A stretch of 64,000 nt of DNA from Bacteroidia bacterium (GTDB taxonomy: Bacteria > Bacteroidota > Bacteroidia > Flavobacteriales > Schleiferiaceae), in the NCBI GenBank assembly GCA_030424545.1, contig JAUHWL010000010.1, positions 42,168 to 106,167 of the forward strand, in the 5' to 3' direction. The notes beneath the pieces were generated by a model. The model was not told where the DNA came from and did no database searches. It saw only the letters and a list, made by a program, of their open reading frames with translations. Of this stretch, positions 17,294 through 26,788 are shown piece by piece (within the stretch, counting starts at the first letter, position 1; each line of letters begins with the position of its first letter). A program made the translations under genes and the position numbers.

Positions 17294-18123
17294 TTTTTGT
17301 TCAGATTATTTTTTAATGTGTTGTTAATCAATTCTAGTGCGCGTTTGTTTGTGGTTTTGCGTTGTGCATCAAAAAACCATCCCCATTTATTAAAGTATCG
17401 AAACGCAGATTGAATATGAATTTTTAGCAAGTTTTTATTCTTGTAAGAACCTTTGGCGTAGTGATGCACAATGTGTACTTCTGGGTAAAAAACGGTACGG
17501 TATTTTTCGCCAATTCTTCTCGATAAATCTATGTCTTCGCAATACATAAAAAAGCGATCATCAAAACCACCAACCTCTTTAATTACGGCAGTTTTTACAA
17601 ACATAAAGCACCCCGAAATAAAGGGCACATCCATAGTGAATTTGTACTGTGTGTAGGCCAAATCGAAATTTTTGTTGGCCAAAAAGGGCAGAAACCTGCG
17701 TGCAATTAAATCTACCGGGCTAGGTAAAAGTTTAGCTAGCAGTTGAGTGCTGCCATCGGGATAAACTACTTTGGGCATAATTGCGCCAATGTTTTCATCG
17801 TCTTGCGCAAAATTTACAAGTTTGTTTAACAAGTTTTTGTTGGCATACTCTACATCCGGATTTAAAATAACGTGGTACGTAGAAAGGTTTTTAACTTCAT
17901 CTAAAATTAAATTGTGCGCTTTGCCAAAACCTAAATTGGCGTTGTTAAAACGGTATTCTAAGCGCTCATCTTTTAGTAGTTGGTTTTTTAGCGCATCGGT
18001 TGCAGAGTTATCGCAGATGTAAATTTTTACCGGCAGGTTGGTGTTTAAAAAGCTTTCAATGGCTCTGTTAATCAATTCTGGCGAATTGTGAAACGTAACA
18101 ATAGATGCGGTAATTGTAATCAT
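17290..18123 (-). CDS. Glycosyltransferase family 2 protein
   Basis: This 277-aa GT-A fold starts ITASIVTFHNSPELINRAIE. The nucleotide-sugar region is IYICDNSATDALKNQLL, and the acidic metal site is HVILNPDVEYANKN. The later motif GGFDDRFFMYCEDIDLSRRI is characteristic of rhamnosyltransferase-like GT2 proteins (WbbL group), so the donor could be dTDP-rhamnose, though this is not provable here. It is the promoter-proximal gene of a two-gene minus-strand unit in the pse glycan locus. Confidence 0.88.
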   Translation of the reverse strand: MITITASIVTFHNSPELINRAIESFLNTNLPVKIYICDNSATDALKNQLLKDERLEYRFNNANLGFGKAHNLILDEVKNLSTYHVILNPDVEYANKNLLNKLVNFAQDDENIGAIMPKVVYPDGSTQLLAKLLPSPVDLIARRFLPFLANKNFDLAYTQYKFTMDVPFISGCFMFVKTAVIKEVGGFDDRFFMYCEDIDLSRRIGEKYRTVFYPEVHIVHHYAKGSYKNKNLLKIHIQSAFRYFNKWGWFFDAQRKTTNKRALELINNTLKNNLNKK

Positions 18124-18344
18124 GTATGCGATTTTGCTACTTGTTTATACAAACAAAATTTTTGGGCAAAGCTAGTTTAGAGATGGTGGCAAATGTATTA
18201 TTTCAGCCTTTAGAAAAATTATTGTGGCAAGATTAACCTCTTGGCAACTTGTAGTTCATGCAATAATCATGTTATTTGCAGTATAACTAAACTCAATATT
18301 CGCTGAAAGATTTTATCACAGATTACAGTGCATTTTTAGCTTTT

Positions 18345-19379
18345 GTGGTTTCTTTTGTAATCACATATTTGTCTATTCCCGCTATTATTAGGTTGAGTTT
18401 GGTAAAGCGTTTGTATGATGTGCCCGATCAGCGAAAAGTGCACAACGCCCGTATTTCGCCCCTTGGCGGCATGGCCATTTTTGGCGGAATGATCATCAGC
18501 TTTGTGTTTTTTACAGCACATTTGGCCAACCCGGCTTTAAACTCGGTTTTGGTAGCCCTTTTTATTTTATTCATTACCGGGGTGAAAGATGATTTGTATC
18601 CGCTGGTGCCGTACAAAAAATTAATTGGGCAAATTGCTGCGGTGGCCATTGTGGTTTTTCAGGGCAATATCAGGCTAGAAAGTTTTTACGGACTGTTTCA
18701 GATTAACGAGCTGCCCTATTGGGTTAGCGCGGTTTTAAGTTTAATCTTTTTTCTAGCCATCATCAACTCGTTTAATTTTATAGATGGTATAAATGGGTTG
18801 AGTTCTTCGTTGGGCATTATTGTAAGTGTTACGTATTCCATTTGGTTTTACTATTTGGGGCAAGATTTATTCCTGATTCTTTCACTTACCATAACGGGTT
18901 CTCAGCTGGCATTTTTGCGGTTTAATTTGGTAGATGCAAAAATATTTATGGGCGATTCCGGATCTATGATTATGGGTTTTTTGGCTGCACTTTTAACCAT
19001 TTACTTTTTACAAACCAACGAGCGTGCAGAAACTGTTTTACTGCAAAAAATAGATGCAATGGTATTTAGCATTGCGGTGTTGATTATTCCCGTATTCGAT
19101 ACCATACGGGTTGTTTTGGTTCGTGTATTTGTGTTGAAAAAATCTCCGTTTGCAGCTGATAGGAACCACATCCACCACGTGCTTTTAGACATTGGCTTAA
19201 AACATGCACAAGCAACCGTTGTTTTAGTGGTCGTAAACATTTTCTTTGTGTTGCTTGCATTATTTTTAAATGATTATTTGCGAGCTTCAGTTCTGATTAC
19301 CGTATTGTTTTTACTAGCATTTTTATTGTCTCAAATTCCGTTTATGATTAAAAAGAAGAGGGTTCTTGGCGATAAATAA
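18345..19379 (+). CDS. Undecaprenyl-phosphate N-acetylglucosaminyl/hexosaminyl 1-phosphate transferase (MraY/WecA-type)
   Basis: This polytopic protein is 344 aa from GTG 18345. Conserved motifs in order are DVPDQRKVHNARISPLGGMA, GVKDDLYPLVPYKKLIGQ, NSFNFIDGINGLSSSLG, FMGDSGSMIMGF and AADRNHIHHVL. These are the Asp/His sites of the WecA/MraY family that transfers HexNAc-1-P to undecaprenyl phosphate and starts glycan assembly. The frame extends upstream without ATG/GTG/TTG to a CTG at 18303. Starting there would add KDFITDYSAFLAF and complete the first membrane helix, so the true start may be CTG. It overlaps the next gene by 14 nt. Confidence 0.88.
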   Translation: MVSFVITYLSIPAIIRLSLVKRLYDVPDQRKVHNARISPLGGMAIFGGMIISFVFFTAHLANPALNSVLVALFILFITGVKDDLYPLVPYKKLIGQIAAVAIVVFQGNIRLESFYGLFQINELPYWVSAVLSLIFFLAIINSFNFIDGINGLSSSLGIIVSVTYSIWFYYLGQDLFLILSLTITGSQLAFLRFNLVDAKIFMGDSGSMIMGFLAALLTIYFLQTNERAETVLLQKIDAMVFSIAVLIIPVFDTIRVVLVRVFVLKKSPFAADRNHIHHVLLDIGLKHAQATVVLVVVNIFFVLLALFLNDYLRASVLITVLFLLAFLLSQIPFMIKKKRVLGDK

Positions 19380-20631
19380 GTACATAAACGCAATTTTAAA
19401 AGAAGAGAATAGATTTTCATTTCTGCTCTTGGCTGCCGCTTTCACCCTTCCTTTAGGATGGCAGGCGGTAACCAATTCAATTTTGATGGTACTGCTTTTT
19501 CATAGTCTAATTTTTTTACGTGGTAAAGATTGGTTGTTGGCGCTTAAATCACCTTTGTTTTGGTTTTCAGGGATTTATTTCAGTATTACTTTCTTCAGCC
19601 TGTTTTGGGTAGATAATACAGATGAAGGTTTGTTGCAGTTAGAAACAAAACTCTCGTTTTTCTTTGGCCCACTTTTGTTCATTGCTGCCATAAATAAGTA
19701 TTGGAGCAACTTTAGAAATCACTTTTTAAACGCATTTTTCTACGGAACTATTGGCGTAGGAATTTTGGCCATTGGTATTGCCGTATACAAAACCATGCAG
19801 GCGGGTCAGCCTTATTTTGTTACGCCAGATGGCCTTACTAAAATCTCGTTTTTTACGTATGTAGAGTTTGCAAGTCCGTTTATGCATCCCGGATATTTGG
19901 CCACCTACGTAGGCGTTGGTATTTTAATAGGGTTATACTTTAGTTTTAAAAAACAACTCAATAGCAAGCTGCCCTATTATTTAGGTATTGGGTTTTTGTT
20001 CGTAATATTAATTATGCTGCAGGGGCGCATCAATATTATTGCATTGTTTATGGTGTTTGGCATTGCGGCACTTTACGCCACAATTAAGTTTAAGAAATAC
20101 AAACTGTTGTTGCTGCCATTTATCCCGCTGGTGCTGTTGTTGGGCTTTTTGCTTTTTGGCTCAGAAAACATCAAACAAAGATATTTTCAGTTGCCAGATT
20201 TTAACTATGATATTACGGGCGATGAGTTTAATAGCGCCACCTACAGGTTGGCCGAGTGGACTTGCGCCATGGATGTAATTGAAGAGAATTTTTGGCTAGG
20301 CACAGGTATTGGCGATAACAGTCAAGCCTTGTATGATGCCTATGAAAATCGCGGTTTTATAAAAGGCGTAACCATGAATTATAACGCCCATAATCAGTAC
20401 ATAGAAACAATGATTTCTAATGGTGTAGTTGGGTTGTTCTCACTGCTTATATTCTTGTTTGTGTATATGAGAACGGCATCGGCAAACAAAGATTATTTGT
20501 TGCTGGCATGCTTGGTGTTTTTTGCAATTTCTATGCTAACAGAATCTATGTTTCAGCGGGCTTGGGCGGTGCTTTTATTTAACATGTTTTTTCCGGTGCT
20601 ATTGGCTTTAGATACAAAAAGCAAGGAATAA
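19366..20631 (+). CDS. O-antigen polymerase/ligase family membrane protein (Wzy/WaaL type), copy 1
   Basis: The product is 421 aa with about 10-12 hydrophobic helices. A large periplasmic loop contains NSATYRLAEWTCAMDVIEEN and then FWLGTGIGDNSQALYDAY, plus YNAHNQYIETMISNGVVGLF. This is the Wzy_C/O-antigen-ligase signature with the conserved Arg and the H-N-x-Y motif. The start is TTG at 19366, inside the end of the WecA-like gene. It should polymerise or ligate lipid-linked glycan at the periplasmic face. Its end overlaps a convergent gene of the same family by 79 nt. Confidence 0.85.
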   Translation: MAINKYINAILKEENRFSFLLLAAAFTLPLGWQAVTNSILMVLLFHSLIFLRGKDWLLALKSPLFWFSGIYFSITFFSLFWVDNTDEGLLQLETKLSFFFGPLLFIAAINKYWSNFRNHFLNAFFYGTIGVGILAIGIAVYKTMQAGQPYFVTPDGLTKISFFTYVEFASPFMHPGYLATYVGVGILIGLYFSFKKQLNSKLPYYLGIGFLFVILIMLQGRINIIALFMVFGIAALYATIKFKKYKLLLLPFIPLVLLLGFLLFGSENIKQRYFQLPDFNYDITGDEFNSATYRLAEWTCAMDVIEENFWLGTGIGDNSQALYDAYENRGFIKGVTMNYNAHNQYIETMISNGVVGLFSLLIFLFVYMRTASANKDYLLLACLVFFAISMLTESMFQRAWAVLLFNMFFPVLLALDTKSKE

Positions 20632-21851
20632 ATAAAGCCAAAAAACAAAACTCCCGATTGTCTTTCTAGCATGCTTTCTGTACTAAATGCAATGGCGGTT
20701 AAGGTTAAAAATGCTGCTTCTAAAGCGCCTAAATTTTTCTTAAAAATTAGTAGGGGTAAGACAAATAAAGCAAGTAGACTTACCAAGCCAAAAATGCCCA
20801 GAGTGGCAAAATGCTGTAAATAGGTATTGTGATAATTGTACGAGCCATCGTCTAAATGATATACTTCATGCCCGTTCCAAAACTCGGCCGTACAGGTTTT
20901 TAGCTTTTTGTTGAGTTCTGCATCGGCAGCGCCAGTACCCGTTCCAAACCAGAAATTTTCGCTAATTACTTGTGCGCCATATTTCCATAAAAACACGCGG
21001 TGGTTGGTTTGCTTGCTGTTAACCATGCCATTCATGCTTTTAATTTCATCAACTGTTTCCACAATTCTTGTTCTAGTACTGGGTATTAGCACGGCCAAAG
21101 TAATAATGCACACAATTGTAAAAGAGGCAATAAGTGCCAATTGTTTTTTCAGCTTTTTATCTCCTCTATAAAAAACAAAAAAGCTTAAAGCAGCTATTGG
21201 GAGTGCTATTAACTGTATGCGAACACTTAGTAATGCCAATAAAGCTAGTAGGGGTATGCCGCCCAGTAATAACAATTTTAGGCTGATGGTTTTTTTGAGG
21301 AATGCATAAACCAGAATAAACAAACTAAAACTAGCGTACAAAGAAATGTAGTGGTTGGGCAGATACTCATAAATGTTTAGCGCCATAAAAAGCTTATTGC
21401 TGCTTATGTTAGAGTTAGACCAAACAAACAGGCCAACAGATAAAATGGTAAGACTAGACGCAACTGTTACCCAAGCAAAAACTAATAATAGTTTCGATTT
21501 GTATTTTACAATGGGTTCGCTCCAACTAGAAAAACCTAATGGCCAAAGAATAAGCGAAATTTTTAAAACAATATCTTTTCCTGCCTCGTTTAAGTTGGTG
21601 GTGTAGAGCAAACCAAAAAGCAAAATGGTGTAGTAGAATGCCCATGCAATGGCAAACGGATTTGAAAATATTTGACTCCATCTTTCTCTTTTAAAAGAAA
21701 GTACGTATACAAGCCAAAACGCCACTATGCCTGAGGTGATTGGCGGAAATGGCGGCTGAAAGGGCAGTAGGCATGTATAAATTAAAAGCGCTACAAAACA
21801 TAGTTGTAGCGCTAGTTTACCTTTTAATATGGGCCAATTAATTTTCTGCAA
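20553..21851 (-). CDS. O-antigen polymerase/ligase family membrane protein (Wzy/WaaL type), copy 2
   Basis: The product is 432 aa and polytopic, with the family loop containing FLWKYGAQVISENFWFGTGT and then SYNYHNTYLQHFATLGIFGL, matching copy 1 in layout though only distantly in sequence. The start is TTG at 21851, overlapping the end of the S41 protease gene by 14 nt; no ATG is near. One of the two convergent copies may be the Wzy polymerase and the other the WaaL ligase; which is which cannot be told. The C-terminal 26 codons (including the stop) lie antisense to the end of copy 1. Confidence 0.83.
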   Translation of the reverse strand: MQKINWPILKGKLALQLCFVALLIYTCLLPFQPPFPPITSGIVAFWLVYVLSFKRERWSQIFSNPFAIAWAFYYTILLFGLLYTTNLNEAGKDIVLKISLILWPLGFSSWSEPIVKYKSKLLLVFAWVTVASSLTILSVGLFVWSNSNISSNKLFMALNIYEYLPNHYISLYASFSLFILVYAFLKKTISLKLLLLGGIPLLALLALLSVRIQLIALPIAALSFFVFYRGDKKLKKQLALIASFTIVCIITLAVLIPSTRTRIVETVDEIKSMNGMVNSKQTNHRVFLWKYGAQVISENFWFGTGTGAADAELNKKLKTCTAEFWNGHEVYHLDDGSYNYHNTYLQHFATLGIFGLVSLLALFVLPLLIFKKNLGALEAAFLTLTAIAFSTESMLERQSGVLFFGFIYSLLFVSKANSTGKNMLNKSTAQAR

Positions 21852-23496
21852 TGGCTAAAATTTGCTTGTATTTTTCTTGATTATTCAAAGTCTCTATGGC
21901 CGAAGTTATGATGGGGTCGCCTTTTAAACTCTGTCTAATTTTACCCGATTCATAATAATATCTGCCTACAATTTCTTGCTCTAAAAATAAAGATATTTGG
22001 TCTTTATGTCTATGCAAATCGTCACCTTTTAAACGGTGTGCTTTTTCTTGCAGTTGTGTGATGTCTGTGGTTAAATCAGAGTAATCTTCGTCTTCAGCAA
22101 TTTTGGCAAGCAATTCTATTTTCTTTTCGGTGCTTGTTGTGTACTCGTAATGCTTGTCTGATAAATAGGTAACAAAATCTTCGTATTGTGCATCGGTTAG
22201 CTCAAACGTTCCTGCTGGGGCAATGGTTTCGTTTTTGTTTTTAAATACGGTTGCATAATCAAAAATATGTCCAGCATTTACCAAAGAAATTAAAATGCCC
22301 GAAGCGTCTTCTTTTTCTACATCAATATCGGGCGTTACACCACCACCATCAAAAACGCTACGGCCATTTGCGGTTTTAAATTCGGTTCTTAAGCTGTCTG
22401 GCAATCGGCTTACGCTACCGTCTTCCGATCTTTCGGCATAATTTATAGCTTGTATGCATCGGCCGCTGGGCGTGTAATATTTTGCTATGGTAATTTTAAT
22501 TTGAGAACCATATTGCAACGGATGAGATTGTTGTACCAATCCCTTACCGTAGCTGCGTTCTCCAACAACAATACCGCGGTCTAAGTCTTGTAAGGTTCCG
22601 GCAACAATTTCGCTAGCTGATGCCGAGCCTCCGTCTATAAGTACCGCAAGCGGAATGTCTGTATCAATGGCAGAACGCAATGTTTTGTAGGTGTTGTCTA
22701 CGTCTTTTAATCGACCTTTGGTGCTTACAATTTCTACACCTTTATCAATAAAGATGTTCGAAATGTTAACGGCCTCGCTTAATAATCCGCCAGGGTTGCC
22801 TCTTAGATCAAGTAGAACCTGCGTAAGATTGGGGTTTTTTTGCAATTCTAAAAGTGCATCTTTTACATCTTGCGAAGCTTTGTTTGTAAAGCTTGTAAGA
22901 TAAATATAACCAGTGTTTTCATTTAACATACCGTAATAGGGCACGCTTTTCAGTTGAATTTCTTCACGCTTTAAAACCAATGTTTTTTTAACACCATTGC
23001 GTTCGTACACCAATTCTACCTCGCTTCCAGGAGTGCCTTTAAGTACGCGGCTTACTTCTTCGGTGCTTTTGTTAATCATGCTTTTACCATCTACAGAAAT
23101 AATCCAATCTCCAGCACGTAGGCCAGCTTTGTCTGCAGGGTAGCCTTCATGCGGATCTGAAACTAAAATGCGGTCTCCCACTTTTCTAATAGTAGAGCCA
23201 ATACCACCGTACTGGCCGGTTTGCATCATTTTAAAATCTTCAACATCGCTTTCTGGAATGTAAACGGTATAAGGGTCTAATTTTTTAAGCATGCCGTTTA
23301 ATGCATCTTCCATTAATTGGCTTGGCTCTGTATCTTCAACGTAATAAAGGTTTACTTCTTTAAAAACTCCTGTAAACAACTCAAGTTGCTTATTTACTTC
23401 AAAATAATCTGCTTTAAAGGCAGAAAATGCAATTGCTAAAATGAGTAGCACAGTGCTAATTTTAGTAAATGATGAAAGTGATTTTAACTTCTTCAT
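21838..23496 (-). CDS. S41 family C-terminal processing peptidase (CtpA-like)
   Basis: The product is 552 aa. A signal anchor lies at about residues 14-28. The PDZ domain is at about 93-175 (QYGGIGSTIRKVGDRI, ADKAGLRAGDWIISVDGKS), and the S41 core at about 190-365. The Ser/Lys dyad is Ser293 in GGSASASEIVAG and Lys318 in ERSYGKGLVQQ, 25 residues apart as in CtpA/Prc. A helical C-terminal tail of about 140 residues follows. It should cleave C-termini of periplasmic proteins. It is transcribed from rnpA's direction, 24 nt downstream of rnpA. Confidence 0.93.
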   Translation of the reverse strand: MKKLKSLSSFTKISTVLLILAIAFSAFKADYFEVNKQLELFTGVFKEVNLYYVEDTEPSQLMEDALNGMLKKLDPYTVYIPESDVEDFKMMQTGQYGGIGSTIRKVGDRILVSDPHEGYPADKAGLRAGDWIISVDGKSMINKSTEEVSRVLKGTPGSEVELVYERNGVKKTLVLKREEIQLKSVPYYGMLNENTGYIYLTSFTNKASQDVKDALLELQKNPNLTQVLLDLRGNPGGLLSEAVNISNIFIDKGVEIVSTKGRLKDVDNTYKTLRSAIDTDIPLAVLIDGGSASASEIVAGTLQDLDRGIVVGERSYGKGLVQQSHPLQYGSQIKITIAKYYTPSGRCIQAINYAERSEDGSVSRLPDSLRTEFKTANGRSVFDGGGVTPDIDVEKEDASGILISLVNAGHIFDYATVFKNKNETIAPAGTFELTDAQYEDFVTYLSDKHYEYTTSTEKKIELLAKIAEDEDYSDLTTDITQLQEKAHRLKGDDLHRHKDQISLFLEQEIVGRYYYESGKIRQSLKGDPIITSAIETLNNQEKYKQILAIAEN

Positions 23497-23520
23497 AATT
23501 TTATCCTTAAACAGAAAACG

Positions 23521-23913
23521 TTAATTGTTCTCATTCATTTTATCAGCGTCAATTTTTGCTATGTGTTTCATAGCAAGAACAACGGCATCATTAATGTTTT
23601 TGTAACTGTTTTCTTGGTGATGAAGGTAAATAAAAAGCACAGCGTAATTGTGTTGTAAATTTGTTAAAACTTCGATTTTGTTTAACCGATAGGCTTCTCG
23701 CAAAAGCCGCTTAATGCGATTTCTATCTACAGCTTTTTTAAATTTTCTTTTAGAAACACTAAACCCAACCTGTGGAAATTTACTGTTTTCAATTGGCCAT
23801 TTTATGTAAACCACCCTTATAGGGTAGAACTTTGCACTAGAGCCGTTCTTAAAAAGTGCGGCAAAGGCATTTTTGCTTTTTAGCTTTTCGTTTTTTTTAA
23901 AAGTGTTTCGCAC
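23521..23913 (-). CDS. rnpA: Ribonuclease P protein component
   Basis: The RnpA core is PQVGFSVSKRKFKKAVDRNR followed by IKRLLREAYRL, the RNA-binding RNR motif. The protein binds the RNase P RNA and helps in tRNA 5' processing. I chose GTG 23913 (130 aa), which gives the family-like start MRNTFKKNEKLKS. The frame also opens at TTG 23928, but that TTG lies in a promoter-like TTGTACTTTG sequence. The C-terminal 20 residues after HHQENSYKN are variable. rpmH is not next to it, unlike in many bacteria. Confidence 0.92.
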   Translation of the reverse strand: MRNTFKKNEKLKSKNAFAALFKNGSSAKFYPIRVVYIKWPIENSKFPQVGFSVSKRKFKKAVDRNRIKRLLREAYRLNKIEVLTNLQHNYAVLFIYLHHQENSYKNINDAVVLAMKHIAKIDADKMNENN

Positions 23914-23948
23914 GTGGGCAAAGTACAAAATGAGAATGTGTAGGAAAT

Positions 23949-23977
23949 AAAAAAAGACGCCATGCGCGTCTTTTTTT
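23949..23977 (-). terminator. Rho-independent terminator after hemD
   Basis: A 12-bp stem (AAAAAAAGACGC with GCGTCTTTTTTT) has a CATGC loop. It lies between the end of the hemD-like gene and the start of rnpA, both on the minus strand; it is symmetrical enough to act in both directions. Confidence 0.85.
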
Positions 23978-23995
23978 ATTAAGAATTTTATTAGG

Positions 23996-24745
23996 CTATT
24001 TTACCTTATTGCAGCTTTTAATGTACTCGTCTAGCGCCTTGGTCATGCTGGGGTATTCTGGACTAGGAGCAATAATATCTAATCTAAGTCCTGCGTCTTC
24101 TACAGCTTTGCGTGTTGTAGAACCAAATGCCGCAATGCGCGTTTCGTTTTGTTTAAAATCAGGGAAATTGTGCAATAAAGATTTAATTCCTTCTGGACTA
24201 AAGAATACCAAAATATCATAGTAAACATCTTTTAATTCAGAAAGGTCGCTAACAACAGTATGGTACAATATTGCACGTGTATAATTGATGTTGTGTTTTT
24301 CTAAAGTTTCTGGGAAAGCAGGCTTTAAAATGTTAGATGTAGGCATAAAAAACTTATCGTTTTTATGCTTTTTCAAAACGGGAATTAAATCGGCCATAGT
24401 TTGTACGCCAAAGTAGATTTTGCGTTTTCTGTACACCACATATTTTTGTAGGTAATATGCAATGGCTTCTGAAATACAAAAATATTTGGTATCGTTACTA
24501 ATAGGAACGCGCATTTCCTCGCAAATTCTAAAGTAGTGATCTACCGCATTTTTACTCGTTAAAATTACGGAAGGGTAGTCACGAGGATTGATTTTTTCTT
24601 TTCTAAAATCTGTAGCGGCAATGCCTTCTACATGAATAAATGGAACAAAATCTATCTTAACTTTTTGCTTTGCCGCCAGAACTGTATACGGTGAGCTATC
24701 TGTTTTTGGTTCGGGCTGAGATACAAGAATTGACTTTACTTTCAT
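23996..24745 (-). CDS. hemD: Uroporphyrinogen-III synthase
   Basis: This 249-aa protein has a bilobed HemD fold. Visible motifs are SVILTSKNAVDHYFRICEEM in lobe 1 and VFFSPEGIKSLLHNFPDF in lobe 2, then IAAFGSTTRKAVEDAGLRLD (the T-x-x-A-ATEAGL-like site) and a C-terminal PSPEYPSMTKALDEYI. It closes hydroxymethylbilane to uroporphyrinogen III in heme synthesis. It follows the DUF4271 gene on the same strand with a 50-nt gap, a pairing common in Bacteroidota. Confidence 0.88.
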   Translation of the reverse strand: MKVKSILVSQPEPKTDSSPYTVLAAKQKVKIDFVPFIHVEGIAATDFRKEKINPRDYPSVILTSKNAVDHYFRICEEMRVPISNDTKYFCISEAIAYYLQKYVVYRKRKIYFGVQTMADLIPVLKKHKNDKFFMPTSNILKPAFPETLEKHNINYTRAILYHTVVSDLSELKDVYYDILVFFSPEGIKSLLHNFPDFKQNETRIAAFGSTTRKAVEDAGLRLDIIAPSPEYPSMTKALDEYIKSCNKVK

Positions 24746-24795
24746 AGCCTAATAATCCGTTTTTAGAGGTTTTCATATGCCATTCTGAACGTTGC

Positions 24796-25443
24796 TTAAG
24801 CAAGCATTTTTACTAAAGCGATAACGGGCAGAATTTCGAGCGTGCAAAGGTAAAAAAATATATGCAACGCATTAAGCGTATTATCACCTGCTAATAAAAG
24901 AGATCCTCTTATAACACCTGAGATGTAAAACACACTTAAAACAATTGCCCCTATGATTACCGAATAATTAATCGTTAATGAGCTATAGATACCTATTCCT
25001 GTTACTATCAACAATATTATTGATGCCCAACGCAGATATGCATCTTTAATATGCATCCACATAGTAAGCGTTTTTTTCATGTTAAAGAGTAATCCTGTAA
25101 GGCTATGAAAAAAGCGTTGTGCCGCCACGATAACCGCGGCAATTAATAAAATTTTAATAAAAACCATGTATTGATTTGCAGAAGGCAGGTTGTTATTAAA
25201 TAGATACAAAGCGCCATATATAAATAAAGAAGTGCTTAAAAGCATCACTGATTCTAAAATTATTCCGAACCAAAAAGGTTGTTCTTTTTCTTGAGCAAAC
25301 TCAGTAAAATAGGTGGCGTTAAAAGGAACTTTAATAAACGCCATAAAACGCTTCGGAAAGTAGTGCCGTAACAATGCAATAAGAAGAATGTCTATTAATA
25401 TTATAATAGATATCCAATCTGTAGCATGTGTAACTTTTAGCAT
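24796..25443 (-). CDS. DUF4271 domain-containing membrane protein
   Basis: The product is 215 aa with about 6 hydrophobic helices. The region KRFMAFIKVPFNATYFTEFA and the later RFFHSLTGLLFNMKKTLTMW are typical of DUF4271, a Bacteroidota-restricted family of unknown function. The first helix is WISIIILIDILLIALL. The consistent linkage to hemD suggests a membrane or heme-related role, but this is unproven. Confidence 0.82.
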   Translation of the reverse strand: MLKVTHATDWISIIILIDILLIALLRHYFPKRFMAFIKVPFNATYFTEFAQEKEQPFWFGIILESVMLLSTSLFIYGALYLFNNNLPSANQYMVFIKILLIAAVIVAAQRFFHSLTGLLFNMKKTLTMWMHIKDAYLRWASIILLIVTGIGIYSSLTINYSVIIGAIVLSVFYISGVIRGSLLLAGDNTLNALHIFFYLCTLEILPVIALVKMLA

Positions 25444-25557
25444 ACGGCAAAAGTAAGTTAACGCTTAGGCAGAATTCGCTAGATGTAAAAATTATTTAAT
25501 ACAAAAACATTTCTATTTTGTTTTGGTAAGGAATTACGCGTAGCATGAATTATTAAA

Positions 25558-25565
25558 TATTTTTG
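25558..25565 (+). promoter_or_regulatory. -7 promoter box (TATTTTTG)
   Basis: An 8-of-8 match to the Bacteroidota TAnnTTTG box, 22 nt before the ATG of the acyl-CoA dehydrogenase gene. No clear TTG element is found at the usual -33 spacing. Confidence 0.45.
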
Positions 25566-25587
25566 CCACCCAAATAATCTCAAAAAA

Positions 25588-26766
25588 ATGGCAACAGACT
25601 TATTTCAATCTCCAGACTATTATCAGTTAGACGAATTACTTAGCGAAGAACACTTATTAGTTAGAGAAGCAACCCGAGATTGGGTAAAAAAAGAAGTAAC
25701 CCCAATTATTGAGGATTATGCTCAACGCGCAGAATTCCCTAAACACATTGTAAATGGGCTTGCCGAAGTTGGTGCATTTGGGCCATACATACCACAAGAA
25801 TATGGCGGTGCTGGATTAGACCAAATTTCTTATGGTTTAATGATGCAAGAAATAGAAAGAGGAGACTCTGGCGTTAGGTCTACCTGTTCTGTACAAAGCA
25901 GTTTAGTGATGTATCCTATCTATAAATACGGTAACGAAGAACAGCGAAAAAAATATTTGCCCAAACTAGCTTCGGGAGAATTTTTAGGTTGCTTTGGCTT
26001 AACAGAGCCCGATCATGGTTCAAACCCCGGAGGCATGATTACCAACTTTAAAGATAAAGGAGATCATTACTTATTAAATGGTGCTAAAATGTGGATTAGC
26101 AATGCGCCATTTGCAGATATTGCTGTTGTTTGGGCAAAAGACGAAACAGGCAGAATTCACGGACTCATTGTAGAAAGAGGCATGGAGGGTTTTACCACGC
26201 CTGAAACTCATAACAAATGGAGCTTAAGAGCAAGTGCAACCGGAGAGTTGGTGTTTGATAATGTAAAAGTGCCTAAAGAAAATTTACTACCTAATAAATC
26301 TGGTTTAGGCGCACCACTTGGATGTTTAGATAGTGCAAGATTTGGTATTGCATGGGGTGCAATAGGCGCTGCTATGGATTGTTACGATACTGCTTTGCGT
26401 TATGCTAAAGAGCGTATTCAGTTCGAAAAACCCATCGCGAGCTTCCAGCTACAGCAAAAAAAGTTGGCAGAAATGATTACAGAGATCACCAAAGCACAAC
26501 TATTAACTTGGCGTTTAGGTGTGCTTAGAAATGAAGACAAGGCTACAAGCGCTCAAATTTCTATGGCGAAACGGAATAATGTGGATATGGCTTTAAAAAT
26601 TGCTAGAGAAGCGAGACAAATGTTGGGAGGCATGGGGATTTCTGGAGAATATTCTATAATGAGACATATGATGAACCTTGAAAGTGTTGTAACTTATGAA
26701 GGAACCCATGATATCCATTTATTAATCACTGGTATGGATGTTACAGGCATACCAGCATTTAAATAA
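25588..26766 (+). CDS. Acyl-CoA dehydrogenase, glutaryl-CoA dehydrogenase-like
   Basis: This 392-aa FAD enzyme of the ACAD family has clear glutaryl-CoA dehydrogenase features. These are FLGCFGLTEPDHGSNPGGM, NKWSLRASATGELVFDNVKV, GCLDSARFGIAWGAIGAAMD and the C-terminal VTYEGTHDIHLLITG, with the catalytic Glu at residue 371. The typical GCDH ending TGIPAF is present. It would oxidise and decarboxylate glutaryl-CoA to crotonyl-CoA in lysine/tryptophan breakdown. It is monocistronic, with its own -7 box and terminator. A broader acyl-CoA specificity cannot be excluded. Confidence 0.88.
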   Translation: MATDLFQSPDYYQLDELLSEEHLLVREATRDWVKKEVTPIIEDYAQRAEFPKHIVNGLAEVGAFGPYIPQEYGGAGLDQISYGLMMQEIERGDSGVRSTCSVQSSLVMYPIYKYGNEEQRKKYLPKLASGEFLGCFGLTEPDHGSNPGGMITNFKDKGDHYLLNGAKMWISNAPFADIAVVWAKDETGRIHGLIVERGMEGFTTPETHNKWSLRASATGELVFDNVKVPKENLLPNKSGLGAPLGCLDSARFGIAWGAIGAAMDCYDTALRYAKERIQFEKPIASFQLQQKKLAEMITEITKAQLLTWRLGVLRNEDKATSAQISMAKRNNVDMALKIAREARQMLGGMGISGEYSIMRHMMNLESVVTYEGTHDIHLLITGMDVTGIPAFK

Positions 26767-26788
26767 TAGCATATTACTGAATTTACTG

